In this document: positions 38,301-46,807 of the stretch, one piece after another
Layout of the letters: every line of letters starts with the position of its first letter
How positions within the stretch are numbered: the stretch's first letter is position 1
NCBI RefSeq assembly: GCF_019977735.1
Contig: NZ_AP025020.1
Span: 124,001-188,000 of the forward strand
Length of the DNA stretch: 64,000 nt
Reading direction: 5' to 3'
Source of the DNA: Calothrix sp. PCC 7716
Lineage (GTDB): Bacteria; Cyanobacteriota; Cyanobacteriia; Cyanobacteriales; Nostocaceae
Translations under genes and position numbers: made by a program
The notes under the pieces: model-generated
Databases searched by the model: none
What the model saw: the letters and a program-made list of their open reading frames with translations, nothing else
What the model was told of the DNA's origin: nothing

Positions 38301-38552
38301 TTGGAACCGCTTGATTTTTGTCGGAAATGGATTAAGTCACCGCTACCAGGAGAACGTGGATACTATAAGGTGTGTGTGAAGCTGTTGGCTAAGGCTACTG
38401 GGCTTTCGGAGCGCACTGTGGAGGGTTGGGGTTCGGATTTTTCTAATCGCCCTGACTATGTTCTTACGACTTTGAAGAAGGAAGATATTATTCTTCAAAT
38501 TAGAGAATTGGTAAAACGAAGTGATTTATCTGATTTTATTGATGAGTTATAA
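38301..38552 (+). CDS. Small HTH-like protein (paralogue of the 40025 gene)
   Basis: An 83-residue frame from TTG 38301, the only start available; no strong ribosome binding site is seen, so the start is doubtful. The core PGERGYYKVCVKLLAKATGLSERTVEGWGSDF looks like a helix-turn-helix (LLAKATGLSERTVEGW). It matches the C-terminal half of the protein at 40025 (PPGYMKACVVTLCKLTGYSECTVEGWF). It precedes the transfer-like gene run on the same strand and may regulate it or bind the plasmid. Confidence 0.6.
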   Translation: MEPLDFCRKWIKSPLPGERGYYKVCVKLLAKATGLSERTVEGWGSDFSNRPDYVLTTLKKEDIILQIRELVKRSDLSDFIDEL

Positions 38553-38598
38553 ATACGTATTTTACGTATAATATTATTGGAGTAAGTTTGCTCAAACG

Positions 38599-38643
38599 CC
38601 AAAACCCCCCGCAACGACTCGCAATCAAGACGGAGGGCTTTGG
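38599..38643 (-). terminator. Inverted repeat before the 38678 gene
   Basis: CCAAAACCCCCCG (38599-38611) and CGGAGGGCTTTGG (38631-38643) pair with two mismatches that become G-U wobbles in a minus-strand transcript. Either a minus-direction terminator or a leader structure for the downstream plus-strand gene. Confidence 0.45.
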
Positions 38644-38677
38644 TTGACCCATATAAATGTTAAGGGGCACTTATATT

Positions 38678-39994
38678 ATGAACGTTACGGCGCCTTTTGT
38701 ACTAGCGTACAGTTTTGATTATGGTCAGTTTGATAGCTCCCAGATGCAAAGCAGGGCTAAAAGTACGCTTGGTAACTTTTTGGGTTTTGTCCGCTCGTCT
38801 TTTGATGGGTTGTTGGAGAATGGTCGCGCGTTGCAGGAGTTGTATTGTGATTGTTTGGCTTTGTCTCCGAATGGCAAGAAGGTTTTTGATGATTGGTTGG
38901 CAAGTTCTGATTTTGGGGTATCCGCGTATTTAGCAAGAAGCGCGATGGAGATTTATATTTGGTTTGAGAAGTTGCCTGAGAGGGTACAGCGTTTGGTACG
39001 GCAAAATGTTCAAAGTTGGTCGGTGTCTGCGCTACGGCAATTGACTAAGGTAAGCGCTGACTTGGTGAAGGAGTTGACGTGTACGGGCAAGAAAACAGCA
39101 GCGCAGGTTAAACAACATGTCTCAAAACAGGCAGGAAATTTATCTAGTACTTATGTTTTTCAATCCCCTGCTCCTCAGTTGGCGCCTGGTATGAGGATTA
39201 CGGTAACGGGCGATGGTAATAGTTGGAATGGGCAAAGTGGGATAATTATGTCCAGTCAAGAAGATGAGTTTTGGGTTCTTTTTGACCATACTGTTGCTAG
39301 TGGTAAGGATGTCAAGCATTTAGTTAAAGCAGACCAGATGCAATCGGAAGTTAAAGTGTCTGGGATAGCAACGAAGTCAGGTTCACAAGAAATATTTACT
39401 GCTGCTGAGGTAGAGCAGAAAATACAAGAAGCTTTGGCACAACGTGATAAGGAGAAGGCAGAGGAGGAGTTGGGACGTTTTGTAGAAATACGTGATGCGG
39501 CGCTAAAAGCTGCGAAGGAGGAAATGAAGGCAGCAGAACAGTATGCAACTAAGATGGCGCAAAAGAATTCGGAGTTGGTACAGCAGTTGGCTATGAAGGA
39601 ACGTGAGATAGAGGAATTACGTGGTTTACGAGCTAAGAATCAGCAGTTAGAGGAGAGAGTAGCTCAATTAGAGAAAGCTCTTGATGATGCGAATGTAAGT
39701 AGATGGGGTAATACGTTTAGTCGCCAAGCTGCTAAGGTTGTGAATTCTGAGTTGGAGAAAACTATTGCGCCGCTGATGGCGGAGGTTGAGCGGTTGCAGA
39801 ATTTGGTGGAGGAACAGAAAGGGAAGTTAAGTGAACTTGAAGATGTTAATTGTAAGCAGCAGGAAGAATTGAATTTTTGGCGCCAGTCTTCTGAGAATAA
39901 GTTTGATGTTGAGGGAGGGGAGTCGTTTTGTGTTGTTAATCAGGGGTGGAATGGAAGGTTTGTTAGGGGGCAAGGAGTGAGCGGTATGAATTAA
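38678..39994 (+). CDS. Plasmid-type protein with DUF3102-like N-terminus and long coiled coil
   Basis: ATG 38678 follows AAGGGG by about 10 nt; the ATG at 38657 lacks a site. The ~438-residue protein has a helical N-terminal domain (LENGRALQELYCDCLALSPNGKKVFDDWLASSDFGVSAYLARSAMEIYIW) resembling DUF3102/ParB-associated helical domains. A small KOW- or SH3-like segment follows (LAPGMRITVTGDGNSWNGQSGIIMSSQEDEFWVLFD, ~residues 170-215). Then comes a long coiled coil (~250-420, EKAEEELGRFVEIRDAALKAAKEEMKAAEQ). This arrangement recurs on large cyanobacterial plasmids. Role in DNA binding or segregation is inferred. First in a plus-strand series running to 47.6 kb. Confidence 0.6.
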   Translation: MNVTAPFVLAYSFDYGQFDSSQMQSRAKSTLGNFLGFVRSSFDGLLENGRALQELYCDCLALSPNGKKVFDDWLASSDFGVSAYLARSAMEIYIWFEKLPERVQRLVRQNVQSWSVSALRQLTKVSADLVKELTCTGKKTAAQVKQHVSKQAGNLSSTYVFQSPAPQLAPGMRITVTGDGNSWNGQSGIIMSSQEDEFWVLFDHTVASGKDVKHLVKADQMQSEVKVSGIATKSGSQEIFTAAEVEQKIQEALAQRDKEKAEEELGRFVEIRDAALKAAKEEMKAAEQYATKMAQKNSELVQQLAMKEREIEELRGLRAKNQQLEERVAQLEKALDDANVSRWGNTFSRQAAKVVNSELEKTIAPLMAEVERLQNLVEEQKGKLSELEDVNCKQQEELNFWRQSSENKFDVEGGESFCVVNQGWNGRFVRGQGVSGMN

Positions 39995-40024
39995 TGCTTT
40001 GTGTTGTGATTTTGGCTTTACTTT

Positions 40025-40411
40025 ATGGGACCTCGACAAAAACAGCGGAGCGATGGTGTTAAAATTCCGCAGTGGTTTTGGAAGTTTGTTTTGTGTGAGA
40101 CGCGCGGGTGTCAGCAGAATGAGCAATTTTTTTTGGCGATTCTTAAACCAATGGCGCCTCAAGATTGGTGTCGAATTTGGGTGCCAATAATTCATCCTGA
40201 TGTGGAGGCGCCGTTAGATGGAGAACGCAGTCCACCAGGTTATATGAAAGCTTGTGTTGTAACGTTGTGTAAATTAACGGGATATAGCGAGTGTACTGTG
40301 GAGGGGTGGTTCTATGGTAAGTCGTATCATCATACGGTGGGAATTTTGCTGCGTTGTATCCATATATTGTTTAAGTTTCAACGAGTAACTAAAATTTCAG
40401 ATGTTGTTTGA
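40025..40411 (+). CDS. HTH-like protein (paralogue of the 38301 gene)
   Basis: A 128-residue protein from ATG 40025, 30 nt after the coiled-coil gene. The first ~75 residues (KIPQWFWKFVLCETRGCQQNEQFFLAIL) are specific to it. Residues ~80-115 (PPGYMKACVVTLCKLTGYSECTVEGWFYG) contain the same helix-turn-helix-like core as the 38301 protein. No ribosome binding site is obvious, so translation may be coupled to the upstream gene. The two paralogues flank the coiled-coil gene. Confidence 0.6.
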   Translation: MGPRQKQRSDGVKIPQWFWKFVLCETRGCQQNEQFFLAILKPMAPQDWCRIWVPIIHPDVEAPLDGERSPPGYMKACVVTLCKLTGYSECTVEGWFYGKSYHHTVGILLRCIHILFKFQRVTKISDVV

Positions 40412-40598
40412 TTACCTTGATGTAAATTTACGTTGGGGTATTTTATTTAGCTGTTTAGTTACCCTAAATTTACTGGAATTGTAACTAAAGTTACTTAACT
40501 AGCGCTTTAATAAAATTATTGTGCATTTTGATTGTGATTGCAATTCCGATAAGCCTTATTTGGAGCTGCAACCAAGGAGAGTTTGAAGTGTAATGTAA

Positions 40599-41000
40599 GT
40601 GGATTACATGAAAAATATTCAACAGCTTTATACCCAATGTAAGTTAGCCAAGCAATGCGATGTTAGTCCGCAGACGATTAAAAATTGGTGTGTTTGGGCA
40701 GGACTTACGCCACCAAAGAAAGGAACTTATTTTAGTTGCGATGAGTTGGAGGCGTTAGCTGATTTTTACCTTGCTTACAAGTTTCTACGAGTTGAACAGG
40801 AGAATTATATTGATACTGTTTTGGGAATGGGTGGGTTAAAGAAGTACATTCTCAAGGTACGTCGGATGACTTTACATGAGTTTGTTGCTGAGTTTTTAAC
40901 GGCAGAAGAGAAGGTTCATTTGTTAGTCAAGATTTTGGTGGATAAGTTAGAGGAGGAAAATCAAAGTGATAAATTTAACGTTAGTAGCGCAGCAGCTTGA
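40599..41000 (+). CDS. MerR-like or excisionase-like HTH protein
   Basis: A ~133-residue protein; starts GTG 40599 and ATG 40608 are both possible, with AAGGAG rather far upstream. The N-terminal KNIQQLYTQCKLAKQCDVSPQTIKNWCVWAGLTPPKKGTYFSCDELEALADFY has the winged-helix layout of MerR/excisionase DNA-binding domains (KLAKQCDVSPQTIKNW as the HTH). The C-terminal half is helical (MTLHEFVAEFLTAEEKVHLLVKILVDKL). It overlaps the next gene by 35 nt, so they are co-transcribed. Probably regulates the transfer-like module. Confidence 0.7.
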   Translation: MDYMKNIQQLYTQCKLAKQCDVSPQTIKNWCVWAGLTPPKKGTYFSCDELEALADFYLAYKFLRVEQENYIDTVLGMGGLKKYILKVRRMTLHEFVAEFLTAEEKVHLLVKILVDKLEEENQSDKFNVSSAAA

Positions 41001-41598
41001 GATTCCTTTAGAGGAGTTAAAATCGATTTGTCAGGTTTTGAGAATTGAAATCGTTAAGGAAGCCATAGCTACATCTGAAAGGCAGAAAATTCAAGATTTT
41101 ATTAATGTTTGTAGGGAGAGAGGAGTAAGTGTTGCTCAAGGTCTTGAAGAAATACAACGGTTACAGCAAGAAGCGCAAGCTCAACAAAAGGTGATGGGTG
41201 AAAGGTTTGATATTAAAACTTTTTTCCAGCAGCGTATAGGTGTAGACCCTTTACAATTAAATCCTGGGAGTTATCACTATGATTTATACGAGTTGTTGCT
41301 GAAATCTCAGTCGATATCTCAAGTAGGTTATGCTTTGTTTCGAGAAGCTTTTCTACGCCAAACTCATGATTTAATTATGAACGGCGCCACAGATACGGGA
41401 ATTGAAAATAATCAAACTGTTGGTGGGTTTGAAACTGTTTTTGAAAATATAGAGGCGACTTTTGACCAAAATTTTTTGGGGAGTTCGGTAAATTGGGACT
41501 CAGGAGAACATCTACATCTGGCGCCGGGTATAACCAAAACATCGTTACCAAGAGCGCAGAAGACGGATATATCGTCCCCGCAGTCGTCGAAGAAGTAG
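40966..41598 (+). CDS. Uncharacterised helical protein of the transfer-like module
   Basis: GTG 40966 has GAGGAGG 9 nt upstream, inside the previous gene. The ~210-residue product begins with a short HTH-like segment (LVAQQLEIPLEELKSICQVL), then a coiled-coil stretch (QGLEEIQRLQQEAQAQQKVM) and a globular part (FQQRIGVDPLQLNPGSYHYDLYELLLKSQS). The tail is low-complexity (TKTSLPRAQKTDISSPQSSKK). Its last ~106 nt overlap the next frame. Function unknown. Confidence 0.55.
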   Translation: MINLTLVAQQLEIPLEELKSICQVLRIEIVKEAIATSERQKIQDFINVCRERGVSVAQGLEEIQRLQQEAQAQQKVMGERFDIKTFFQQRIGVDPLQLNPGSYHYDLYELLLKSQSISQVGYALFREAFLRQTHDLIMNGATDTGIENNQTVGGFETVFENIEATFDQNFLGSSVNWDSGEHLHLAPGITKTSLPRAQKTDISSPQSSKK

Positions 41599-41897
41599 TT
41601 GATACGGCGCCTGATTTTGCTGTTGAAAGTATGAAGTTGATGGCGCCGAGTTTTAACGAAGCTATGATTAGTGACCGCCGGACGGTTGCTAATTATATGA
41701 CTGAAGGGAGCGCTATTGCAATTGGCGCAGCTATTACTACGAGTTGTTCTATAGCAACTGTTGCTGTTGTAAGTACTGCTCCGCCAAAACCTTTTTTCAT
41801 AAGGATTATGGTGGGGGGTGTTGTTGGGACGGTATTGGGAGGATTTTTGGCGTGGTTGGTTATTTGGTATTACAGGAAAGAGGTTTTGCGAAGGTAA
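41493..41897 (+). CDS. Small two-helix membrane protein
   Basis: The frame starts at TTG 41493, which has GGGGAG 9 nt upstream; ATG 41631 would give a shorter form. The ~134-residue product ends in two hydrophobic segments (GSAIAIGAAITTSCSIATVAVVS and IMVGGVVGTVLGGFLAWLVIW) linked by a short loop, with a basic C-terminus (YYRKEVLRR). The overlap with the preceding gene suggests translational coupling. No family is recognised; a membrane component of the transfer-like module is a guess from position. Confidence 0.55.
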   Translation: MGLRRTSTSGAGYNQNIVTKSAEDGYIVPAVVEEVVDTAPDFAVESMKLMAPSFNEAMISDRRTVANYMTEGSAIAIGAAITTSCSIATVAVVSTAPPKPFFIRIMVGGVVGTVLGGFLAWLVIWYYRKEVLRR

Positions 41898-41901
41898 GAT
41901 T

Positions 41902-41931
41902 GGCAACGGATGTAACGGATGTAACGGATGG
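41902..41931 (+). repeat. Dispersed TAACGGATG repeat, three units
   Basis: GGCAACGGATG followed by two further TAACGGATG units, just after the stop of the 41493 gene. Same family as 15408-15498 and 44448-44476. Confidence 0.7.
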
Positions 41932-41954
41932 TTTATTATGCGGGGTGGGAGTTT

Positions 41955-42881
41955 ATGGAGTCTCGATATCCGCGTTTTGATGATGTTGATAAACGTGAAA
42001 AGTTGGAGGATTATTTGAGTGAGGATTGGGCGCCTGAACCTCGTGGTAGAAAACAAGCTTCGGAAAGTGGGTTTTTAGGGATTTTGAAGCGGGATAAGCT
42101 GGATTCTTTGCTTTTACATCCTTGGCTGATTTCTATTTTGGTTGGGGTGGTAATTTCGGTGATGATATCAATTGTTGCTTTGATGTTGAGGAAACCGCAA
42201 CAGGTGGAGATTACACCAGAAGAGCGCGCGCAGCAAGAAGTTTTGGGTGCAGCTAAAAATTTAGAAGCTCAAGAGTCTAAGTTTTTGGAGTATGTTACTC
42301 GGAATGATTATAGTCCGGGAGTGGTGACAAATCCGGGTTTGTTGCAAGCGGCTATTTTGGAGGGTGCAACAAGGTATCGTAATCGTGTAATTCAAAATCA
42401 AAATAATCCTCAAAGTCCAAGTTATAATCTTCACGAGGAGATTATTAATAATGGGTCTGAAATTGAGGCTTTGAAGCGTATTAATCTTGGCGCCTCTGTG
42501 AAGGAAGCGGAGTTAAGATATATTGACCCGGCGACTAATACTTGGACTGTTGTTCCTTTAGATTCAGCGGAGTTGGTTGCTAGTGGATTAGTAAAGTTAA
42601 ATATCATTACCAATAGCCGTAATGGTATAAATCAAAAGTTTGAGCTTATAACAATTGCTCAAAATACTCGCAAGGCTTTGGATGAAATTAAATCATTGCG
42701 CTTGGATTCTTTGCGCTCGAAAGGGTTGGCGCCTATTGCTGATGAACTCGATAAAATTGATTGGTTTGGTAATAAGGCAAAACCGCAAGAGGCAGGAATT
42801 AGTAATTACGGGAAGTTGGATGAGCAACCGAGTTTACCTCCTGAGCCGAAACCTTCTATTCCAAAGGGAGAAAAGAATTAG
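41955..42881 (+). CDS. Bitopic membrane protein of the transfer-like module
   Basis: ATG 41955 is preceded closely by GGGAG; an upstream ATG at 41928 lies in repeat-flanking DNA. The ~308-residue product has an acidic cytoplasmic N-terminus (DDVDKREKLEDYLSEDW), one strong transmembrane segment (HPWLISILVGVVISVMISIVALML, ~residues 57-80) and a helical extramembrane domain ending in a proline-rich tail. A single N-terminal anchor with a large soluble domain resembles VirB8- or VirB10-like or other envelope-spanning transfer proteins, but no family motif is visible. Confidence 0.55.
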   Translation: MESRYPRFDDVDKREKLEDYLSEDWAPEPRGRKQASESGFLGILKRDKLDSLLLHPWLISILVGVVISVMISIVALMLRKPQQVEITPEERAQQEVLGAAKNLEAQESKFLEYVTRNDYSPGVVTNPGLLQAAILEGATRYRNRVIQNQNNPQSPSYNLHEEIINNGSEIEALKRINLGASVKEAELRYIDPATNTWTVVPLDSAELVASGLVKLNIITNSRNGINQKFELITIAQNTRKALDEIKSLRLDSLRSKGLAPIADELDKIDWFGNKAKPQEAGISNYGKLDEQPSLPPEPKPSIPKGEKN

Positions 42882-42899
42882 TTTTGACGGGTAAGAAAA

Positions 42900-43052
42900 A
42901 CGAACCGCAAAGGACGCAAAGAACGCAAAGAAAGAAGTAAAAAAGGAGCATTATAAATGTGCGGAATTATGTCATGCTGAACGGAGCGTAGCGGAGTGAA
43001 GCATCTCGTATAACTCAAAACTATTAAGATTCTTCGCTGCGCTCAGAATGAC
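42900..43052. repeat. Two dispersed repeats upstream of the ATPase gene
   Basis: 42900-42937 is an ACCGCAAAGGACGCAAAGAA-type repeat. 42971-43052 is an imperfect palindrome whose arms are GTCATGCTGAACGGAGCGTA and onward (42971-43008) and AAGATTCTTCGCTGCGCTCA and onward (43026-43052). This class of GTCATTCTGAGCGCAGCGAAGAATCT-like palindrome is widespread in bacteria as a REP/MITE-like element. Confidence 0.65.
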
Positions 43053-43076
43053 AAATTACATTTTTGCAAAATTGGA

Positions 43077-44459
43077 ATGCTCCCTATTAAAAGATTATCC
43101 TATTCGTATAGAGCAATGAGTATTAAATTTGCACTGGCACCAATACCATTTTTGCTGGGTGGCTGGATGTTTGCTTCTAGTTTTAGCACTACTGAAGTGC
43201 AGCAGTCAGTTACTCCTTATTCTACTGAGCAACAAGTAACTTTAGTAGAAATGCCTGAACCTGCTAAGTCATTTTTGCGGTATGGAGGTGCTGCTATTGC
43301 TGTGGTTGCTCCATCGGGGTTTGTATTTTGGGGACTTCAGGATGTGAGGAGGAGAAAAGAAAAAAGAATTCAACAACCTGTTGCTTATTTGGCGCCAGCT
43401 AATACTCATGAACGGGAAGTTGTTGATAGGGTTCCTATTCAAAGGGAAGAAGTTGAGCAACCTTTACACGAACAAAGGAGACAACCAAGCACAATTGAGG
43501 TTCCAAATTTTTATATGAATGATAGTCGCTTTGGGTCATGGGAGGAGAAGGATAGTAACATTGTTTCAGAATTTAAGCCTCAAAATAGTTTGCAAGAAAA
43601 ATATGCTGAGGTATCTTCTTTGGTTTATGAGAATACGGTGGGAATTGTTGGTAAGGAAAAGGGGAGTGGGAAGACATCAAAACTTGGTTATTTAATTGCT
43701 GAACATATTAAGTTGGGTCATTTGGTATGGATGGTTAACCCGTTTGCAAAGGGTCAACATTGGAAAGGTATTAAAGTTTTTGGACGTGGCTATAATTTTG
43801 TTGAAGCTACAAATGCTATCCGTGAATTTACTCGTGTTGCTTTTTGGAGAATTGCCGAAGCTGGAGATGAAATGAAAGATTACGAGCCATTCGATGATTA
43901 TCATTTGCATCTTTCTCTTGATGAAATGTCTAATTATTCAAGTGAAGTGGATACTATTGATGCTACTGTGATGCCTAAATTTTGGGAAGCGGTGGTGCAA
44001 TTTCTGCGACAAGCAAATATGTCAGTATCTTTTGCGAGTCATGGTGATACGCAAGCAATGCTTGGTGGCGCCAAGGCTCTTGCTGGAAAGTCGGAGACTA
44101 TTAAGGATGCAATTGTTTGGCTGTATGCTCAGGCAGTTACAGATAAAAATGTTGAGGGTAATAAACGTTGTGCAGGTTGGGCTTATTTAATTCGTCCTGA
44201 TGGTGGAGAACGGCAGAAGTTGAGAGTGGAAATTCCAAGGTGGATGCAAGGACCTCCTGCAACTCGACTTGATGGTAAGGATAAGTATAACTATATACAG
44301 TTGGTGCAGAAATATTGTCCTCAGTTTTTATATGTTCCACCGTCGGTTCAAAGTTGTGGGGAAGATGTTGGGCCTAACGAAATGGATGCGGAGCAATTTC
44401 GTCAAAAGTTGATTGAGCAAGAGGATATTTGGGGATGGGATGAGGGTGGCAACGGATAG
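43077..44459 (+). CDS. Membrane-anchored P-loop ATPase, possible coupling protein of a transfer system
   Basis: A 460-residue protein with two N-terminal hydrophobic segments (FALAPIPFLLGGWMFASSF and YGGAAIAVVAPSGFVFWGL). After a linker comes an ATPase domain: Walker A GIVGKEKGSGKTSKLGYL (~residue 190) and Walker B LHLSLDEMSNYS (~280), followed by a sensor-like SFASHGDT. The layout (membrane anchor plus RecA-like ATPase amid small membrane proteins) is that of VirD4/TraG-like coupling proteins or packaging ATPases, but it is shorter and divergent. ATG 43077 and 43116 are both possible starts. Its last residues and stop codon lie in a dispersed TAACGGATG repeat. Confidence 0.65.
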   Translation: MLPIKRLSYSYRAMSIKFALAPIPFLLGGWMFASSFSTTEVQQSVTPYSTEQQVTLVEMPEPAKSFLRYGGAAIAVVAPSGFVFWGLQDVRRRKEKRIQQPVAYLAPANTHEREVVDRVPIQREEVEQPLHEQRRQPSTIEVPNFYMNDSRFGSWEEKDSNIVSEFKPQNSLQEKYAEVSSLVYENTVGIVGKEKGSGKTSKLGYLIAEHIKLGHLVWMVNPFAKGQHWKGIKVFGRGYNFVEATNAIREFTRVAFWRIAEAGDEMKDYEPFDDYHLHLSLDEMSNYSSEVDTIDATVMPKFWEAVVQFLRQANMSVSFASHGDTQAMLGGAKALAGKSETIKDAIVWLYAQAVTDKNVEGNKRCAGWAYLIRPDGGERQKLRVEIPRWMQGPPATRLDGKDKYNYIQLVQKYCPQFLYVPPSVQSCGEDVGPNEMDAEQFRQKLIEQEDIWGWDEGGNG

Positions 44460-44476
44460 AACGGATGTAACGGATG
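44448..44476 (+). repeat. Dispersed TAACGGATG repeat supplying the stop codon of the ATPase gene
   Basis: GGCAACGGATAGAACGGATG plus one more unit. The TAG within it (44457-44459) is the stop codon of the preceding gene, so the repeat apparently inserted into or replaced the original 3' end. Confidence 0.65.
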
Positions 44477-44592
44477 GTTTGTTGGTTTTGTGGCATCGGT
44501 AGCCTAATGCCTTGATAGTGCAGGAGTGGCTTGCCTGCTGATGCTTTGCTCTTCTGAGAGCTTGTGATGATAAAGATTATGAAGGAGGAATT

Positions 44593-45264
44593 ATGGCGAG
44601 AGATAAACGGGGTAAGTCTTATAACAGACAGTTGCCTTCGCTGAATATGGATTTTAATCCTGATGATGTTTATGATGTGGACTGCTACACAACTGAAGAG
44701 GAAGAACCTGGGTGGCGCCGTCGCGCTCGTAATACTGGACGATTTGTAGATTCTGCTTATAGTGCGGGTTCGCGATGGGGTCGGGGATATGTTCAGGGTA
44801 TTAGTCCAGCAATGGAGGAAGGGTCACACGCTGCAATTGGAACTTTGGGTACTGTTGCTAGTCATACGAATCCTTTACGACCTTGGCGTTCTTTTGCTTT
44901 CTGGAGTATGGGAGTGGGAACTTTGGTAGTTGGTGGATGGGTGTGTCAATTCTTTTTGGGTAGTGTTATGGCTGCTCGCAACCCTCAACCGTTACCTCAA
45001 AATGCTCCTGTTTCGATGCGGTTTGGACATGGTGTTGTAACTATAGGTAAGCCTGTTGCTTCTGGTGTAGTTAGTGGAGTTCAAGAAGTTGGTTCTGGAG
45101 CTACGAACAGTTTAGACCGAGCAGTACGGTTACAGCTTGTAAATAATGATGGCTGGCGCCAACCAAGTAATGTAACTAGACGGCAGTCGCAGCAACCAGT
45201 TACGACGCTTCCTTTAACTAACTGGACGGGTGGCACAGATTACCAGTCAAATCAAAGAAAATAG
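44593..45264 (+). CDS. Single-pass membrane protein of the transfer-like module
   Basis: A 223-residue protein from ATG 44593, with a strong GAAGGAGG about 5 nt upstream. The N-terminus is basic, then acidic (DDVYDVDCYTTEEEEPGWRRRAR). A glycine-rich stretch (GSRWGRGYVQGISPAMEEG) leads to one transmembrane helix (WRSFAFWSMGVGTLVVGGWVCQFFLG, ~residues 98-122). The remainder is soluble and polar. The end abuts the next gene directly (stop at 45264). No family recognised. Confidence 0.6.
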   Translation: MARDKRGKSYNRQLPSLNMDFNPDDVYDVDCYTTEEEEPGWRRRARNTGRFVDSAYSAGSRWGRGYVQGISPAMEEGSHAAIGTLGTVASHTNPLRPWRSFAFWSMGVGTLVVGGWVCQFFLGSVMAARNPQPLPQNAPVSMRFGHGVVTIGKPVASGVVSGVQEVGSGATNSLDRAVRLQLVNNDGWRQPSNVTRRQSQQPVTTLPLTNWTGGTDYQSNQRK

Positions 45265-45279
45265 GTGGAGGACGGGACA

Positions 45280-45606
45280 ATGCCTTGGGTGATAATACCT
45301 CGACGTAGCGCTCTTTTAACTGGGGGAATGTTCGTTGTATTTGTTTTAGACATGGTGAAACCTGGATATCGCCAGTTTGCGCTGATTCCAGAATTAAAAC
45401 CGCAAATTGCAACGCTAACATCTGATGTTCGTTCAGACGTAGAGAATTTGCTGCGCGAGGTATCTTCACCTGCTCAAACAAAACAAGCATCATCCAAGCG
45501 CACAAATAAACTATCCCCTAGTAACTGTCAAACACTTTTAGATGGTTACAAACCTGAGAAACAATGTCACTTCGCTCCAACAAATTACTTAAATATCTCC
45601 CCTTAG
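45280..45606 (+). CDS. Small membrane-anchored protein
   Basis: ATG 45280 has GGAGG 8 nt upstream; the GTG at 45265 is the alternative. The ~108-residue product has one N-terminal hydrophobic helix (SALLTGGMFVVFVLDMV), then a helical segment (LKPQIATLTSDVRSDVENLLREV) and a polar tail with two cysteines. It overlaps the next gene by 43 nt. Function unknown. Confidence 0.55.
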   Translation: MPWVIIPRRSALLTGGMFVVFVLDMVKPGYRQFALIPELKPQIATLTSDVRSDVENLLREVSSPAQTKQASSKRTNKLSPSNCQTLLDGYKPEKQCHFAPTNYLNISP

Positions 45607-46424
45607 AAATCCAATATCAGGAGTTAAAAGCATCTGAAGAAGCACTTCAAGTAATTCACAATGCCCGCAAGCGTGGTCAAGTCATCTGTTTTGCTCTTTC
45701 TATATGTATGGCAGCAGTGATATTACACCCAGGACTTCATCAACGGGTAGAACAAATACTTCAATTAGACCATATTGGAGGTATCAATTTTAGTTCTTCT
45801 CCAAATCGACCTAATGGAGACAAAATAGCAGATGCATTAGTTAATTACGCGCGCTCTAAGGGATGGCAATTACGTACTGGCAAACACCGTTACAACATTT
45901 TTTATACGCAAGGAATGTTACCTAACGGCGCCCGTAATGATAACGCTCCTAACCAGTTTAATGACAGTCGTTTCCTGGTCGAAATTAATCCAACACCTCG
46001 ATTAATTGGCGCCTGGGAAGCGTCAGTTGAGCCAGGGAATCACTATACGAAACAACCGATGAATAAAGGAGGTGCCGCGCATATACGAGTTCCGGGATAT
46101 TACCAAGCATGGCGTATTGGAATGCACAAGGGACGTGAGCAGGCTTTAGTTCAAGTTGTGCCAGTCGATATAGTGCGCGATAGAAATCGCAACGGCAAGG
46201 TTGATAACGGTGATTATTCAGAGCGCGCGTTAATTGGCGCCAATCAACATAGTGCATATGACCAGCAGTTTGTAGATGGCGCCAGTGCAGGGTGTCCGGT
46301 GGGACGTACATCAAAAGGACATATGGAATTTATGGGATTACTGCAACAAGATGCGGATTACAAGGTTTCTAAGGATTTTATTTTTTCAACAGGTTTTGTT
46401 CCAGGCAATGAATTGAGGTTTTAA
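45564..46424 (+). CDS. Membrane-anchored exported protein with Ca-loop and SAGC motif, possible cell-wall enzyme
   Basis: A 286-residue protein with an N-terminal membrane helix (GQVICFALSICMAAVILHPGL). The soluble part contains EPGNHYTKQPMNKGGAAHI, a calcium-loop-like DRNRNGKVDNGD (~residue 213) and ANQHSAYDQQFVDGASAGCPVGRT. A His followed by S-x-GC with a Cys resembles the catalytic arrangement of L,D-transpeptidase-like and related wall-active folds; this is a motif-level similarity, not a firm assignment. Location among transfer genes with a lysozyme-like neighbour fits a role in opening murein. It ends 2 nt before the next gene. Confidence 0.6.
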   Translation: MSLRSNKLLKYLPLEIQYQELKASEEALQVIHNARKRGQVICFALSICMAAVILHPGLHQRVEQILQLDHIGGINFSSSPNRPNGDKIADALVNYARSKGWQLRTGKHRYNIFYTQGMLPNGARNDNAPNQFNDSRFLVEINPTPRLIGAWEASVEPGNHYTKQPMNKGGAAHIRVPGYYQAWRIGMHKGREQALVQVVPVDIVRDRNRNGKVDNGDYSERALIGANQHSAYDQQFVDGASAGCPVGRTSKGHMEFMGLLQQDADYKVSKDFIFSTGFVPGNELRF

Positions 46425-46426
46425 TT

Positions 46427-46807
46427 ATGTCAAAAATACTACATAGATACCAGCACAATTTTATGCAACAAGCTGTACATGAAACGCTAGAGGAAATTAT
46501 GCCAGTTCTTATTAGATTATATGCAGCGGCTTACGAGTTTAAAAATTTGGAGTATCAAGAAAATATCGAGTTGGATGCTGCTTTATCTAAAACTGAAGAA
46601 TTATTAAAGCAGCTTCCTTTCGGTATAGAAGGGCAATTTATTGGTAATGGTGTATCGTTTGGAACAGCATACAGAATAATCTCCGCTCTAAATCAAAGAG
46701 ATTATAACCGTGGTATCAAAATCATTAGTAGTATTCCTGACTCTAAAGTTCGGAATGTTGCAAGTAACATATTTTATCGCATGGCGCATTCAGCAGGACT
46801 ACAGTAA
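46427..46807 (+). CDS. Small helical protein of unknown function
   Basis: A 126-residue, mostly alpha-helical soluble protein (QAVHETLEEIMPVLIRLYAAAYEF, LDAALSKTEELLKQLPFGIEG). It starts 2 nt after the previous stop and its TAA overlaps the ATG of the next gene (TAATG). Translational coupling to both neighbours suggests they act together. No family is recognised. Confidence 0.6.
   Translation: MSKILHRYQHNFMQQAVHETLEEIMPVLIRLYAAAYEFKNLEYQENIELDAALSKTEELLKQLPFGIEGQFIGNGVSFGTAYRIISALNQRDYNRGIKIISSIPDSKVRNVASNIFYRMAHSAGLQ

Noticed and set aside
41412-42056. 214-codon minus-strand frame
   Set aside because: Antisense to three plus-strand genes that have good starts; composition is not protein-like.
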